Positions 49,176-60,235 of a stretch of 64,000 bases of DNA are shown piece after piece. Each line of letters opens with the position of its first letter. Within the stretch, counting starts at the first letter, position 1. The stretch is from Lingula anatina (Eukaryota > Brachiopoda > Lingulata > Lingulida > Lingulidae): positions 80,387 through 144,386 of the forward strand of contig NW_019775047.1 in NCBI RefSeq assembly GCF_001039355.2. Reading direction: 5' to 3'. The position numbers and the translations under genes are program-made. The notes below the pieces were generated by a model, which did not search any database, was not told the origin of the DNA, and saw only the letters and a list, made by a program, of their open reading frames with translations.

Positions 49176-49665
49176 GAGCACATTCAGAAGAGCTGACTAA
49201 CAGATCCGTGGATCAAATATGGCGACCCACCCAAAAGCTTGTCACTTAATTCTCAATTAGACAATGAACATTATTCCTGTAGGGATTACCCAACAGGCAT
49301 TCAAGTGGGTTGGCCATATTTGATCCACGGATCTGTTAGATCGCATTCACAACGAGTTGAGCCAGGCTTTACAAATCCTGGGGACTAAATATGGCGGTCG
49401 TACATGAAAGAAAAACATCCTAATCTTTTAATAGTCTCTCCGCCTCTCACACGCCTCCCCACACGTCGTCCCTGCGGGGGGACAGTCATTAAATCTCGGC
49501 TCCATTGGGACGACACATGGGGAGGCGTGTGATAGGCGGAGAGACTATTAAAAGATTAGGCGGTTTTTTTTTCGTGTACGTCCGCCATATTTAGTCCCCA
49601 GGATTTGTAAAGCCTGGCTCAACTCGTTGTGAATGCGATCTTAGTCTGCTGCTCTGAATGTGCTC
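49176..49665. mobile_element. PIF/Harbinger-like MITE, family C (outer, interrupted)
   Basis: Flanked by TAA at 49173-49175 and 49666-49668. The left end GAGCACATTCAGAAGAGCTG matches the reverse complement of the right end GAGCACATTCAGAGCAGCAG. The arms continue through ACTAACAGATCCGTGGATC and AAATATGGC. The right arm is interrupted by the family D element at 49339-49640. Removing that element and one TTA leaves a 185-bp element whose two arms pair continuously. The ends and TAA duplication fit PIF/Harbinger; no coding capacity is present. Confidence 0.82.
49339..49640. mobile_element. PIF/Harbinger-like foldback MITE, family D (inner, nested)
   Basis: A 302-bp element flanked by TTA at 49336-49338 and 49641-49643. 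The left end GATCGCATTCACAACGAGTT is the exact reverse complement of the right end. The inverted arms run through ATCCTGGGGACTAAATATGG, TCTTTTAATAGTCTCTCCGC and CACACGCCTCCCCACA almost to the centre, so nearly the whole element could fold as one long hairpin. It has inserted into the right inverted arm of family C. Arm similarity is very high, suggesting a fairly recent insertion. It is CpG-rich compared with its surroundings. Confidence 0.87.
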
Positions 49666-51251
49666 TAATTCCCAAGGCAACCCAGCACAGGGACCTGCTA
49701 ACGAGTACTGAGGTAATATGACATAACACAAAGTTATCAATGACACCTTGGCTAGCTGATAAGACGTGTGAAATATGGCCTCAAACATTTGTGCAGTACT
49801 TGATGCTAAGCAAATGTATCTGATATATGATGGAAGGCGTGGCTGGTGGTGTTGTACATCAGAGTGAAAATTGCTCCAAAATAAAAATAAAAAGTAGCTT
49901 TTTGGGCAGAAAAATTAAGCATTTAGTAGCTATATAATTTGAGAAGAAATAGCACCCTGCCTAATTAAAACACTTTTTCAATATATATCTATATGCAAAG
50001 TCTAACTAACGATGCATTTATTGATTTTCATTTATTTTTATCTCATCTACCTATATCTATAATTCTATTTTTAATACCAACAATTAATGACATTCAGTGT
50101 TAAGAAAATACATCTTAAATCTTATATTATATGAGAAAAAAAAAACAAAAAACCAATCCACTAGAGTGATGGCTTTAACTATCAGGAATGCACAGGTTAC
50201 AAAACAGTCTGACAGTCTGACTTGGTAGCATCACACGCTGACAGGACGCTAAACTCACAAAAACCACAATAATATCCATCAACTCCTACAAACAACCGAA
50301 AGACAAATATCATACATATATTCAACAAAACAAGCAAACAAATCAAACACAAACATATCATCTCTTAACAAAGCTTTTCTCCAATTCTGAACAACGACAA
50401 AGGCAGACGCTAACTCTTCAGCTGCCTTCACACAGCACATCAGAGAGACGCTGGATGCTCTCAAAGACAACATCACCTGTGTCGACCTCTCAGTCACAAA
50501 TGACAGATCAAACTCAGTTCATTGCCTGGATGAGGAACAATAGTGTCCATAAGAATGCTCAATACCAATAAACCTTGAGCTACTCTTTTTATTTCGAGCA
50601 CAATGTCAAGAAGACCACAGCGATTCATCTTTGCACTGTAACACTAGCGTTTGTGTAGTGGAGAAAGAGTCTTGGCTTGAAATAGAATCAATTCCTGCCA
50701 CAAATACATCCAGGGTTCAATTGTCTTGGTGTAAAATTGAATTATTTGAATTATTTAGCCATCATGCAGAAGTAGTCACAAAGTATGCAAGAGGAGTGAT
50801 GAAAACCTAGCAACAATGATTTTTTTTTCAAACTCATGACTTTTTCATACACCTATTTCCATTCTACACTTTCTCATGCAGAAACTGGTATATAATTTTA
50901 TCCCTTTGCTTAAAACAGAGTGGCAAGATGGACAAAATAAAAGTAGAGCCCTACATTTAAGTTAAGGCCCTCCCTCCAACTTCAAATTTTCATAGGTCTT
51001 CCACTGAAACCTGGCAAAGTCCACCTATGTCAAAATGCCCCCTAACCACATGTTCATATTTGCAGAAATTATGAGTGGTCTTAGTAAGAATAACAACATC
51101 CGTTAATGTATTTATTTAACAGGTATAAGTATATAAGTGTGGCACGGGATCCTGATAATACTACAGGTAAATTAGGCTGATAAGACCAACACGGGGGAGG
51201 TAGACTGGATTAATGGGCTTATCTTAGGGAACAGGTGGGGGAGAGAATGGC

Positions 51252-51269
51252 GGGGGGGGGGGGGGGGGG
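51252..51269. repeat. G18 homopolymer
   Basis: The longest G run of the window. Confidence 0.95.
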
Positions 51270-51943
51270 CTGTCAAAGTATCACTTCAGGTCAGGTCAGA
51301 GGGACAGTTCTAGAACTTAAATCAGATGTTAGTTTTTGCTTTAAAAATCAAAAATAATAGAGGGATTTGGTCTAAGATTAATCTGTAGTAGTCTACAGAT
51401 ATATACAGATAAAAAATTAATCCAATGGGATATTTAAAACAAAACTTAATAATGCTTTTGGCAAATATTCTTGAATAATACACATAAAAAAAGATGAACT
51501 GCATTACAGGATACACATATAACCATAACAGTAAAACTGCTCATGCTGCTTCTAGTTATAATTCATTTGAGAAAACAGAAAAGCAAACTAGCAGTAAATC
51601 CCTAATCCAGATATACAAACACTTGGTAGCAACAATGTAATAAAACAACACACAAGGAGTAAATCAACTGAACACGGATTGCGCACAAATGGAGTTGAAA
51701 ACTGCCATCTCCTTTTTCAGTTGCAATTACTTCAGCACAGTCTATTCTGGACAAAGGAAATTGAAAATCAAAATAAAATGGGAAAGATGATATTTACAGA
51801 CATTAATTTATTTGTCCCTGCAATTTCAGTAACCATTATTTTTTTTGGTGTAGTAAATGGTAAACCTAATATTTCAAAGTCTAAAACAGACATTTATACG
51901 TTTTATCTGACATTTAAATCATAGCATACACCTTGAAACATTT

Positions 51944-52700
51944 TTGATAAAAGTTTTGTTTATCTTTGCAAGTGCGGCTCGCGTCAAAAGCGGCAACTCC
52001 GGCACACTTGAGTTAAACAAACAGTTTTCCCATGCCTCATTCAACCATGGTGTAACTAATACTTGCCCAGGTGAATACAGCGCTGCCCGCCGTCCTTACA
52101 CAGTCTCAGAACTTTCAGAAAACCCGGCAAAAAACACCAAAGAATTTCACAAAATGGAGTTTGTTATCGAGTCAGTAGTAATATTTAGATTAGCCTTTAT
52201 ATTCGGATTAAGGTTTATTATTATTACCAACATCATGTGGCATTATAATAGCTGTATTATTTCACCCTTTCTTTCTGCGGCTCTTAAGGTGTTTTGCACG
52301 GCTGCAAACTAGTTTTGGCAATAACTCTGGATAGGTAAACAACTGTTTGGTCTGGGCTACTGAACTGCATAGAATTGGCCATTGAACCTTCCACAGCTAC
52401 TTGTTATTGTTGCCATTAGAAGGAAAATAACGTCTTACAAACCCCTTTTCTTCTGTCTCGACCAAGGCGTTTTACATAAAATTAGCCAATCTAAAAGGGG
52501 CTAAACACTGCTGCGACTTCTCATTGAGTATTTGAATAGAATCGATGGCGTTGGAAATGGGCCATATTGTTCTGCTCATTGAGGCCTTACACCTGCGTTC
52601 ATTAAAAGCAATATCGAGAAACAAAGAAAGTTGTTGTAAAAAGTTGTCGATCAATTAAACAGGTCCTAAAGAAATTGTTTCCCCCGGTTCCTACAGTTTG
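51944..52700. promoter_or_regulatory. Large candidate conserved non-coding block
   Basis: About 750 bp without microsatellites, of moderate GC and with many isolated CpG. A 122-codon plus-strand frame occupies 51944-52312 but begins among AT-rich flanks and shows no domain. Words include TTCGGATTAAGGTTTATT near 52202 (GGATTA core), GGCATTATAATAGC near 52239, GAATAGAATCGATGGCG near 52535 and GTCGATCAATTAAACAGG near 52647. Its extent and texture make it the best of the candidate regulatory blocks. An unrecognised coding exon is a less likely alternative. Confidence 0.3.
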
Positions 52701-53279
52701 AACACAGCTGTAGATGAGCTATTGGCTTCATAATGCATCAAAATGGAGCACAACGAGAGTAGCGAAACACTTGTGAAGGAAAGGATAGTTTTTACTACAC
52801 TCAAGGTAGGACTACACCACCATGCCTATAGGTCAAGTTAAGACTGACCACATCAATAATTCAACAAAAACTGTACTTCTACAATGTAGTCACTGAAGAG
52901 CAAAGTTCTTAATGCCTTAGTGGAATGGTAAAGATGCTTGCATTTTATTCAGATCAACAGTTTTGTTCCTCATTAGATTTTACAATCTCAAAATTAAGAC
53001 TGAAAAGTTTATCCAAAACATGTTGGGTTTATTATAAGTTGAAATGAAAGAGTTCCTTATGGATTTGAAATGAATATTTTCAAGGCAGGTAGCAAACTTT
53101 TCATACCTCTGTGAACGAACACAAGCTGTAGCAAGTAAAAATTTTTTAGGCGATATTCCTTCACATCACACAAGAAAAGTGGAAACTAGCAGTATTTAGT
53201 ACAAATTCTGAACTGAGATTATCGGTACTAGGTTTCACTACACAGGAACTTGCTTCCATTTACCTTTTATTGAGCATAA

Positions 53280-53620
53280 AATTCAACTTTTAAAAATACT
53301 CCGGTTTAGTTGGAACCCAAAACCCCAATACAACACTTGATATTCCCCAAACAATCTGGTAATTTCCTCCAACACGAGAACGTCACCCCGAGTGTGAAAT
53401 TTGTAAAATTACCATAAGAAATAAAGTGACAAATGACAATAGCAATGCCACAATGCCGAGATGGAAGAAACAGGTAACAGTTGAGATAATTCCGATTTTG
53501 TTTCTGGCGCGGGGTTCCGAACTGGGATATCCCCGATTATGTGGTGAAGTTTGACTGAAAGAATCAGGCATTTACCAGCTTCACTGGACTCAGATGGGAA
53601 TTTCAGATAGCTTGAACAGT
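53280..53620. promoter_or_regulatory. Candidate conserved non-coding block
   Basis: Balanced, low-repeat sequence with TTTGTAAAATTACC near 53400, GACAAATGACAATAGCAATG near 53429 and the palindrome-containing GGGATATCCCCGATTATG near 53524. The 62-codon minus-strand frame here has a hydrophobic segment but no recognisable family. Weak call. Confidence 0.2.
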
Positions 53621-54904
53621 GGAAAACTCAACCCTGTCACTGTGGGTGACACCTGCGGCAAACATTATGCATAATCCCTGGCCCCTCTGAAGTGCATAGT
53701 GCCCCCAAATATGGATACTTGATACACATATGTATTTATACATAGTTTGGCATTACTGCTGGGTAAAGGGGGCCTTCCTCATGGATAATTCATATTTTAC
53801 ACAGCATTGCAAGTGTGTGATTGAGCCTGTCAAAATTTCTGTTGCAAAGTTAGAGTTGATAATACATGTTTCAGCACACTGGTCATTATTGATGAATTTG
53901 ACAGCAAGTTATTTGGGAAGCTGCTGATTGCAGTGGTTAAATTTTAAAATAGTGAAGAATCCAGCATAAGATGTCCTTGCAGAGGTCTATTGTAAGTCCT
54001 AATTCAAAAAGGCCAAAGTTCTTTTTGAAATGTTTTTCACTCTAGAGGATTAATGTGGTTATAATAACTGGAAATTAAAGAGATGATCTGCCTCTACGGA
54101 TCTTTTGTACATCTCCAAAAATATGCTCCAGGTAAATACTTTATGATAAACCTGTGAACTGACGTGAAAATACTGAGGACTTATGAGGACAAGAATTTGC
54201 CTGAGGTAATTATCTATTTATTTATTTAAAATTAAGAAAAGGAATGAACTTCATCCTCAAATAGTGATATGAATAAGGTTTCAATTTATCTGTCAGTACA
54301 TATACTTATTCAGGTGAAAAAACCTGAGGACAGCTAAGGACAGTATTTTATTTATCATATAGGGATTAAACAAGTACAGGGACATGCATTTAGCTTTTAA
54401 TAAAAGGTAATTTGCCCAATGGCAAAAACATAGTCCAGTACAGGTTTAAATTGTGTTCTTTTAACCATCACAATGGATATAGCAATTTTACCAATGGTGG
54501 AAACTTGACATTTTCAGTAGGTAGTAGATATGTAAAATGTGGATGATACCAGTGATGATTTTATGTCTCTAATCATATGTTAGTGCTTAACTTAAGGTCA
54601 AGAATTAAATACAGGTCATGTTTCCATAATAACACCTAGTTTGCCTATTTATCCAAAATTTAAAGTCATATATATTTGCTAATAACCCATCCCGCACATA
54701 TTCATCTATGATATATACCTTTGTATTGTATTGTTAATGGGGAGTTTAATAAACTGACCAGCTGTTAGGATTTGACCACAATGTCCATAATTAAACCAAT
54801 CTTGAAAGGTCACCTGTCTAGGTCATTTAATAAGACTGTGTCATATGAATGTACCAGTATGTCATGATATGAGACAATATCAGGGACAACAATACAGTTA
54901 TGCT

Positions 54905-54918
54905 GTAACCATGGCAAC
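54905..54918. promoter_or_regulatory. Perfect X-box (RFX-type) palindrome
   Basis: GTAACCATGGCAAC fits the X-box consensus GTNRCC-N(0-3)-RGYAAC with a 2-base spacer at every position. RFX factors bind such sites, often upstream of ciliary genes. Using the window's approximate base composition I estimate about 0.05 such matches by chance in 64 kb. No promoter or exon is recognised beside it, so a distal or decoy site is possible. Confidence 0.45.
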
Positions 54919-55236
54919 ACCACAGCAATACCCTGAGTTTCAATACTTACCTAAAACCAAATGTGCAAAGAATATTTTGATTATTTGTATCAGACCTCAT
55001 GTATTCGGACAAATGAATTGAAAATGAAAGTTTCTATTAATTTGCTAAAATAACCGGACTCAACATGACTCCAGTAACAGATACAAGCTGGGATTAATTA
55101 AACACTAGGCACATCCTTAACTTAGCACCTGAAGATGCAGATGTCACCTTAGAGTAACCCTTAAACCCAGGTGACAGCAGTGACATCTATAGCTCCCCAA
55201 CTCCTTCAACCACTTCTGCTTTGACACTCGTCCCAC

Positions 55237-55284
55237 TGAGGTGACAAGTATATCATCCAGTGAGGTGACAAGTATATCGTCCAG
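55237..55284. repeat. 24-bp direct tandem repeat, two copies
   Basis: Two adjacent copies beginning TGAGGTGACAAGTATATC differ at one base (CATCCAG against CGTCCAG). A third partial copy of the 3' end (GTCCAG) follows. A frame read through it on the minus strand shows a duplicated DDILVTS, which only reflects this repeat. Confidence 0.95.
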
Positions 55285-55668
55285 TATTGTCCAGTTAGGT
55301 AACCACGTCCAGTGTTGTTGAGTGTTAACAATAAGTGTCTTAACCCTGTTTGCACCTCTGCAGCAGATCACACTATTGTATTTTGGTGTCATTTCAAATA
55401 TTGACAATTCTTGTGATTATATGTCCCCTAGATCTTTTGAGATATTAAGATGGTAGAGCCGCGTGTGCCTTTGTCTGTGTCCACACTTGGTGTGAAAATA
55501 TGACAAGCATGTGTGATATTTACTGTGTTCTAAACCAAACAATTGGTTTATCTGTGTAAGACCTAGGAAGGGTTATTTCAAAATCATCTAAGCATAGTGT
55601 TCCGTTTTCAATGCTTATGATCCAAACAAGCAATATCGGCATGGCATAAAATATGGCAAGCATAAAAT

Positions 55669-55672
55669 TTAA

Positions 55673-55715
<43 letters not shown>

Positions 55716-55717
55716 AT
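55669..55717. repeat. (AAAT)n microsatellite
   Basis: About twelve tetranucleotide units. Confidence 0.95.
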
Positions 55718-56319
55718 TTCAAAACAGTACAGTAATTACATATATAATTCGCACCAGGTCCACCGATAACTTGTAGAAGTATGATTTATGTCAAGTGACT
55801 CTCTCACTAAGTACCAACACTTGTCTTAATGGATGCAATATGCCAACTAGTCTCATTTTATCAAAGTAAAATCTTAAAGATGTAATTTGCCTTCAATGGT
55901 CAGTTTACTGAGTGTCCAGTGTGGTGACTGACCACTGTCCTCCCACATACATTACTAGTGACCGGTCATATCAGGCAGGGATGTCCCTGTGCTAATGTAC
56001 AATAGTGTTAACTAGATAGGGGTATGATTTCTCAGTACTCACAGGAAAAAAGGGTAATTTTTCAAATGTTAGAAAGATAAGGGTCACATGTTGAGTAGGT
56101 TGAGTGAAAATAAGTGTTATTTTTGATAGAAGATTGAGATATGGTAAACTGTTATAAGAGGAACAAATGACAATGTTAGTTTTAATAATCATCATGCTAG
56201 ATATACAATTTATTCTGTCTATAGTAAGCTTATGCATAATTCATCATTCCATTTGTATTTGAGAGAGGAGAGGAGAATTAAGACTGTTATGAAGACAAGT
56301 AAAAGTGTCTCGCACAAAC

Positions 56320-56351
<32 letters not shown>

Positions 56352-56376
56352 GAAGAGAGAGAGAAAAAAGAGAGAG
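56320..56376. repeat. Interrupted (GA)n microsatellite
   Basis: GA units with AAA and GGA interruptions. Charged frames on the plus strand and serine/leucine frames on the minus strand are artefacts. Confidence 0.93.
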
Positions 56377-57099
56377 CCAAGTTGGAGAAGGGAAGACATC
56401 AAAGAAATATAATAAAACAGGCGAACAATAACACACTTAGCCCCCCTCAGCATACATAATAACGATCTTCCTTTCTTCCATAATGCAACCACCCAACATG
56501 TAATTTCCCTAACAAAATGGAGAAATCCCATCACAAATCTTAAATACTAAATGTCATAATGAGTACCTTGAGTTCATTTGCCAGGTAATGGCCATGGCAT
56601 CAGTGTCATCTGTGTCACATCTCCTGGATCTCTGTGTATTCTAATGAATGCACCGGCATATTTCTTATATAATTATCTTTACTTCATTCTAACTGAACCT
56701 GTAATTTCAGCACCGATATTAGTGAAACTGAATCTCCTTCCCATATTTCTATAGGTGGTGTATTATGAAAAGTGACAGTCACCAGTGTTGGCCTTGAAAG
56801 CTGGCCTAAATAGGGGCTGGAATATTTTATCAATTGGGCATTTAATTAATCTCTCTGACACATAATTAGGTACAACTGAAGCTTCCTCAAATTGCTAGAC
56901 ATAATGCAGAAGACAAAACAATCAGTCTCCATCTTTTCTCAAAATGTAAATATTTCAAACAGCATTGAGACAAAATACTTCCTGATCAAGTTACAATTAC
57001 AATCAGCCCATATCAGTTTCACAGGTATGCAGACAGAATTATTATCTTGTCTCTTACAATGGTTTTAAAGCGAAACATCTTCAAAATACCCAGCAATAA

Positions 57100-57480
57100 A
57101 GCACTACTATAATGTCACGCACATGGTACATCCTTGCTTTGTGAATCACCTACGGCCATTATACAATACTTTCTATCTGAGACAGAAATACTTTCTGTGC
57201 GAGAAATACGATCAGGTCTTCTCCATTTCATTGCAAAATGGACAGAAATCGTCCCTGAAACAAGTACATGAGGGTCCGCATTAAGTATTAAATATGATAT
57301 ACCTCCTTCTGTGAAAGAGACACTAAGTCCGTTGTTACTCATCTTTATGAAATGGAAAATGACACCTGCTTCCACCACCCTGTGTTTCAAAGGTTCTTGG
57401 AAACTCATACCTTTATCCACAATACAGAGGTGTCAGGGTCCAGGGACTTTTGAAACTCAGGGTGCCTTGGAAAGGCTAAT
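57100..57480. promoter_or_regulatory. Candidate conserved non-coding block
   Basis: Low-repeat sequence with TTTCATTGCAAAATGG near 57226 and GCATTAAGTATTAAATATG near 57278. Overlapping 99- and 101-codon frames lie on opposite strands and neither has a known domain. A regulatory role is inferred only from texture. Confidence 0.2.
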
Positions 57481-57767
57481 GAAAAATAACACAACAGTGC
57501 GATCTGCAAATATTTGGATGTATTGTTTAGTTAAACTATGCATGTTGACTGTCAGTGTTAGTTTTTCAAACAAGTTGGTTGAATCTGCATGTCAGTTTGA
57601 TCACATGTGATGTTACTAAAGACTGATAATTGATATTGCATATACAATTATAATGTAATACTATTGAAATCATGTTGTAAGCAAAGCTGAAATGACCAAC
57701 AACTTATCATTTTTTTCTATATAATTTGTACTTGATTTTTTCATAATTATTTGTACTTTATTTACAG

Positions 57768-57826
57768 AACCTGTCTACGGAAGTAACCTCAACATAGGTG
57801 CTGGAAGACAAGAAGAACACTGAATT
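57768..57826 (+). other. Possible spliced exon (unknown transcript)
   Basis: A long T-rich tract ends in TGTACTTTATTTACAG at 57752-57767, a good 3' splice site. After 59 bases, ATTGTAAGTTC gives a good 5' splice site with GT at 57827-57828. Two of the three frames contain an early stop. The third is open for 17 codons and meets TGA at 57821-57823, three bases before the donor. It could therefore be an exon of a non-coding RNA or a last coding segment, or a chance pairing of signals. No neighbouring exons are recognised. Confidence 0.25.
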
Positions 57827-58025
57827 GTAAGTTCATAATTCTAAACATTAATTTCAAAGAGACCAAAGTTCTGGTTCTTACAATGCTGTTAAGTACATCT
57901 ACTGCAGTTAATGAAAAAAAAAGTATTGTAGTGACTATTTGTTTACAATGTCATGTTGAAAACCTTAAACAGCTTTAACTTTTCTGCTTTTTAACACATA
58001 GTAGCAAATTGTATCTAGTATTCTA

Positions 58026-58043
58026 GTATATATATATATATAT
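58026..58043. repeat. (TA)n microsatellite
   Basis: About nine TA units. Confidence 0.93.
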
Positions 58044-58129
58044 CAATTGATGTACTATTCACATTTCTGCACAATATATACTTTGTTTCACCCATTTTTT
58101 TCAAACAACTCCCCAACAAAGCCTACTCT

Positions 58130-58610
58130 CATTCTCAATATACCCGTCCCTTCAAACGAAAAACAAGTGTCCCTGTTGCGACATCCATGAGCTGTAAAAT
58201 AAAGGAGTGGGGAATAAACCCTCCCCCATATCGCGAGGCGACAATACAGTCTACCTCATGATAAAGAACGCTAAAATAACACACAGTCACATTCAAGTGG
58301 AGCCAATTAGTTTGACTTTCGGGCAATCAAGTCCAGCGGAGACCCACCAAAAAGGGAATCTTTTGTGATTCTGGTGCAATCAAGTGGGAGGGGAGTTCCT
58401 AAAAAAGAGAATCCATTGAGGTGAAAATAAAGCTCCCAGGGTAAAATAACAAGAAGTAAAATCAGAGCGAGTATTATCACTTGTATGGGTCCATTGCCCT
58501 CACAGCGGGTCAGAACGAGAGCGAACCTCCTGAAATATTTAGTCTTTGTGGGTAACAGATGCAAGGTAACAATGGGGAGCTAAGACCGTGGCTCATGGGC
58601 TAATAAGGAT
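58130..58610. promoter_or_regulatory. Candidate regulatory block with NK2-type TCAAGTGG sites
   Basis: TCAAGTGG, a high-affinity NK2-class core, occurs twice (58293-58300 and 58380-58387). The longer word GCAATCAAGT occurs at 58323 and 58376, with the second overlapping the second NK2 site. GCCAATTAG lies 2 bp after the first site. The block has scattered CpG and no simple repeats. Two short minus-strand frames cover it and have no recognisable family. The sites are seen; their use by an NK2 factor is inference. Confidence 0.33.
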
Positions 58611-59238
58611 CAGGGGGTATCAGTCTAGGAGGTTGTTACAGTACTAGTGCATCAAAAAAAATTTGCTAGGACAGAAAGCATGTGTGTTCTTTACTAGGAA
58701 GATTGATAGCTGTCTTTGATGCATTTGATTTTTCAGCCCTTTTCTTGGAAGAAAAATGTGTTCAATAGTTGGCTATAATTTGTTGTTTTTCTATGAAAAA
58801 TTCTCTGCAACTGTTTAGGTAACTAGCAATGGTAAAAATGGAAAAAAAAGTTAGGTGAAATTTAAAGTTACTGGACATTTTGAACCATGCATCTCAGCAT
58901 TGGAATTTTCATCTCTATATAACTTGACCCCCCCCCCATCTCTCTCTTTTTCTTTCTCTTTCCATATATACGTGTGTGGGCAAAGGGTCAGTAATATAAA
59001 CTCCATTCCATAACCATTAAACGAAGTTCAATCCTTTCCAGTTGAACACAATGGAAAAATACCTGCCTCATATAATTCAAAGTGAAAGGTAACCAGTAAT
59101 TGCACAGATCATTAACTATACATTCTATGTTCCCTATATTTATATGTCCACTAAATCAGACTGCAGTGGTCATTATGAGAAATAGTTAATGGTTATTGGT
59201 TCTGGTGAGCAAGGGTCATATTATCTTTAACAGGGCTC

Positions 59239-59325
59239 AGTTATGAATTGATAATAGTTAAATTAAATTAAAACGTCATAACTAATAAAGTGTAAATTAA
59301 AACTGATTATCAATTACTTATGATG
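59239..59325. repeat. AT-rich imperfect inverted repeat
   Basis: The left arm (about 59239-59271) and right arm (about 59293-59325) share TTGATAAT cores and flanking AGTTATGA/CATAAGT words in opposite orientation, so about 25 bases could pair around a 20-base loop. There are no clear ends or target duplication. It may be a relic of a small transposon or chance in AT-rich DNA. Confidence 0.4.
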
Positions 59326-60235
59326 CAAATTTGCAAAACTTAATTGCTTTTACACAATATTTTTTTAACTTAAAGATCAATGCAAAATTTAGCTTTAAGT
59401 TATAAGGGCATCAATATGTAGAATAATTTCAAAATGCCTTAAATTCATAAAGGGAATCTTTTATCTAAGTTCATTATTTACCATATGAACAAGATGATAC
59501 TGTAAATTAAATTTCACCAAGCTCCTTGAGAAATGAACATTTATTTGGAACTTCTGCAGAAGAGGTTACAGCTTGTTCCATTAGCCATTCGCAGTCAAAA
59601 TATTGGTGCATTGTCAAAACTTATTGATTTATTGATGCCTTATTGGCATTTGATCATGGAGAGTAAGTGACCCTTAATCTGCACGAATTTGGATAGTAAG
59701 CCGTTGAAAAGGCCTGTATAACCAGACTTAACAATTCATGACAATTATTTTACAGTTTTTCAGCCCAGGAAAAATAGAAACATTTTTCGTCGCTTCCGTT
59801 CTCAAAGGAGGACGTCTGAACCATATGCAAAGTTGTGTTTTTAAAATCAACAAATACAAAGTTTGCTCTGCTACCTCTTATAACAAAAGTTTTCAAAGCT
59901 TGCTTCTTTAAAAAATCAACAATAACAATAACAGTTTGTATATGATCAGAATTCAAAGTCAATGCTTGCCATCATAAACTCATTTAAATCTTCCTGTTTA
60001 TCTTTACTTCCTTGTCTTTTTCTTTATATTTATAGACAAAATATCATAAAATTTTTAGCAGACCTTTTCCAGCAAAAGGAACAATTCCTTTCGACCCTCC
60101 CCCCCCCCAATCCCCTGCCTTTTCAGTTATACCCAGTGTCCTAAATCTTGACCAAAATATCCAGGGACCGGTCCACCTCCAAAACAGTTATAACAAGACA
60201 AATAACTTGTCCATCTTTTGTTGACACCTGTGAAT

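Larger units (their letters stand above)
49669..60235. other. Non-coding tract, no confirmed gene
   Basis: No recognised protein gene or RNA gene over 10.5 kb. It carries the strongest candidate regulatory block (51944-52700), an X-box palindrome (54905), a short tandem repeat (55237), AAAT and GA arrays, a possible spliced exon (57768) and an NK2-site block near 58.3 kb. Confidence 0.55.
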
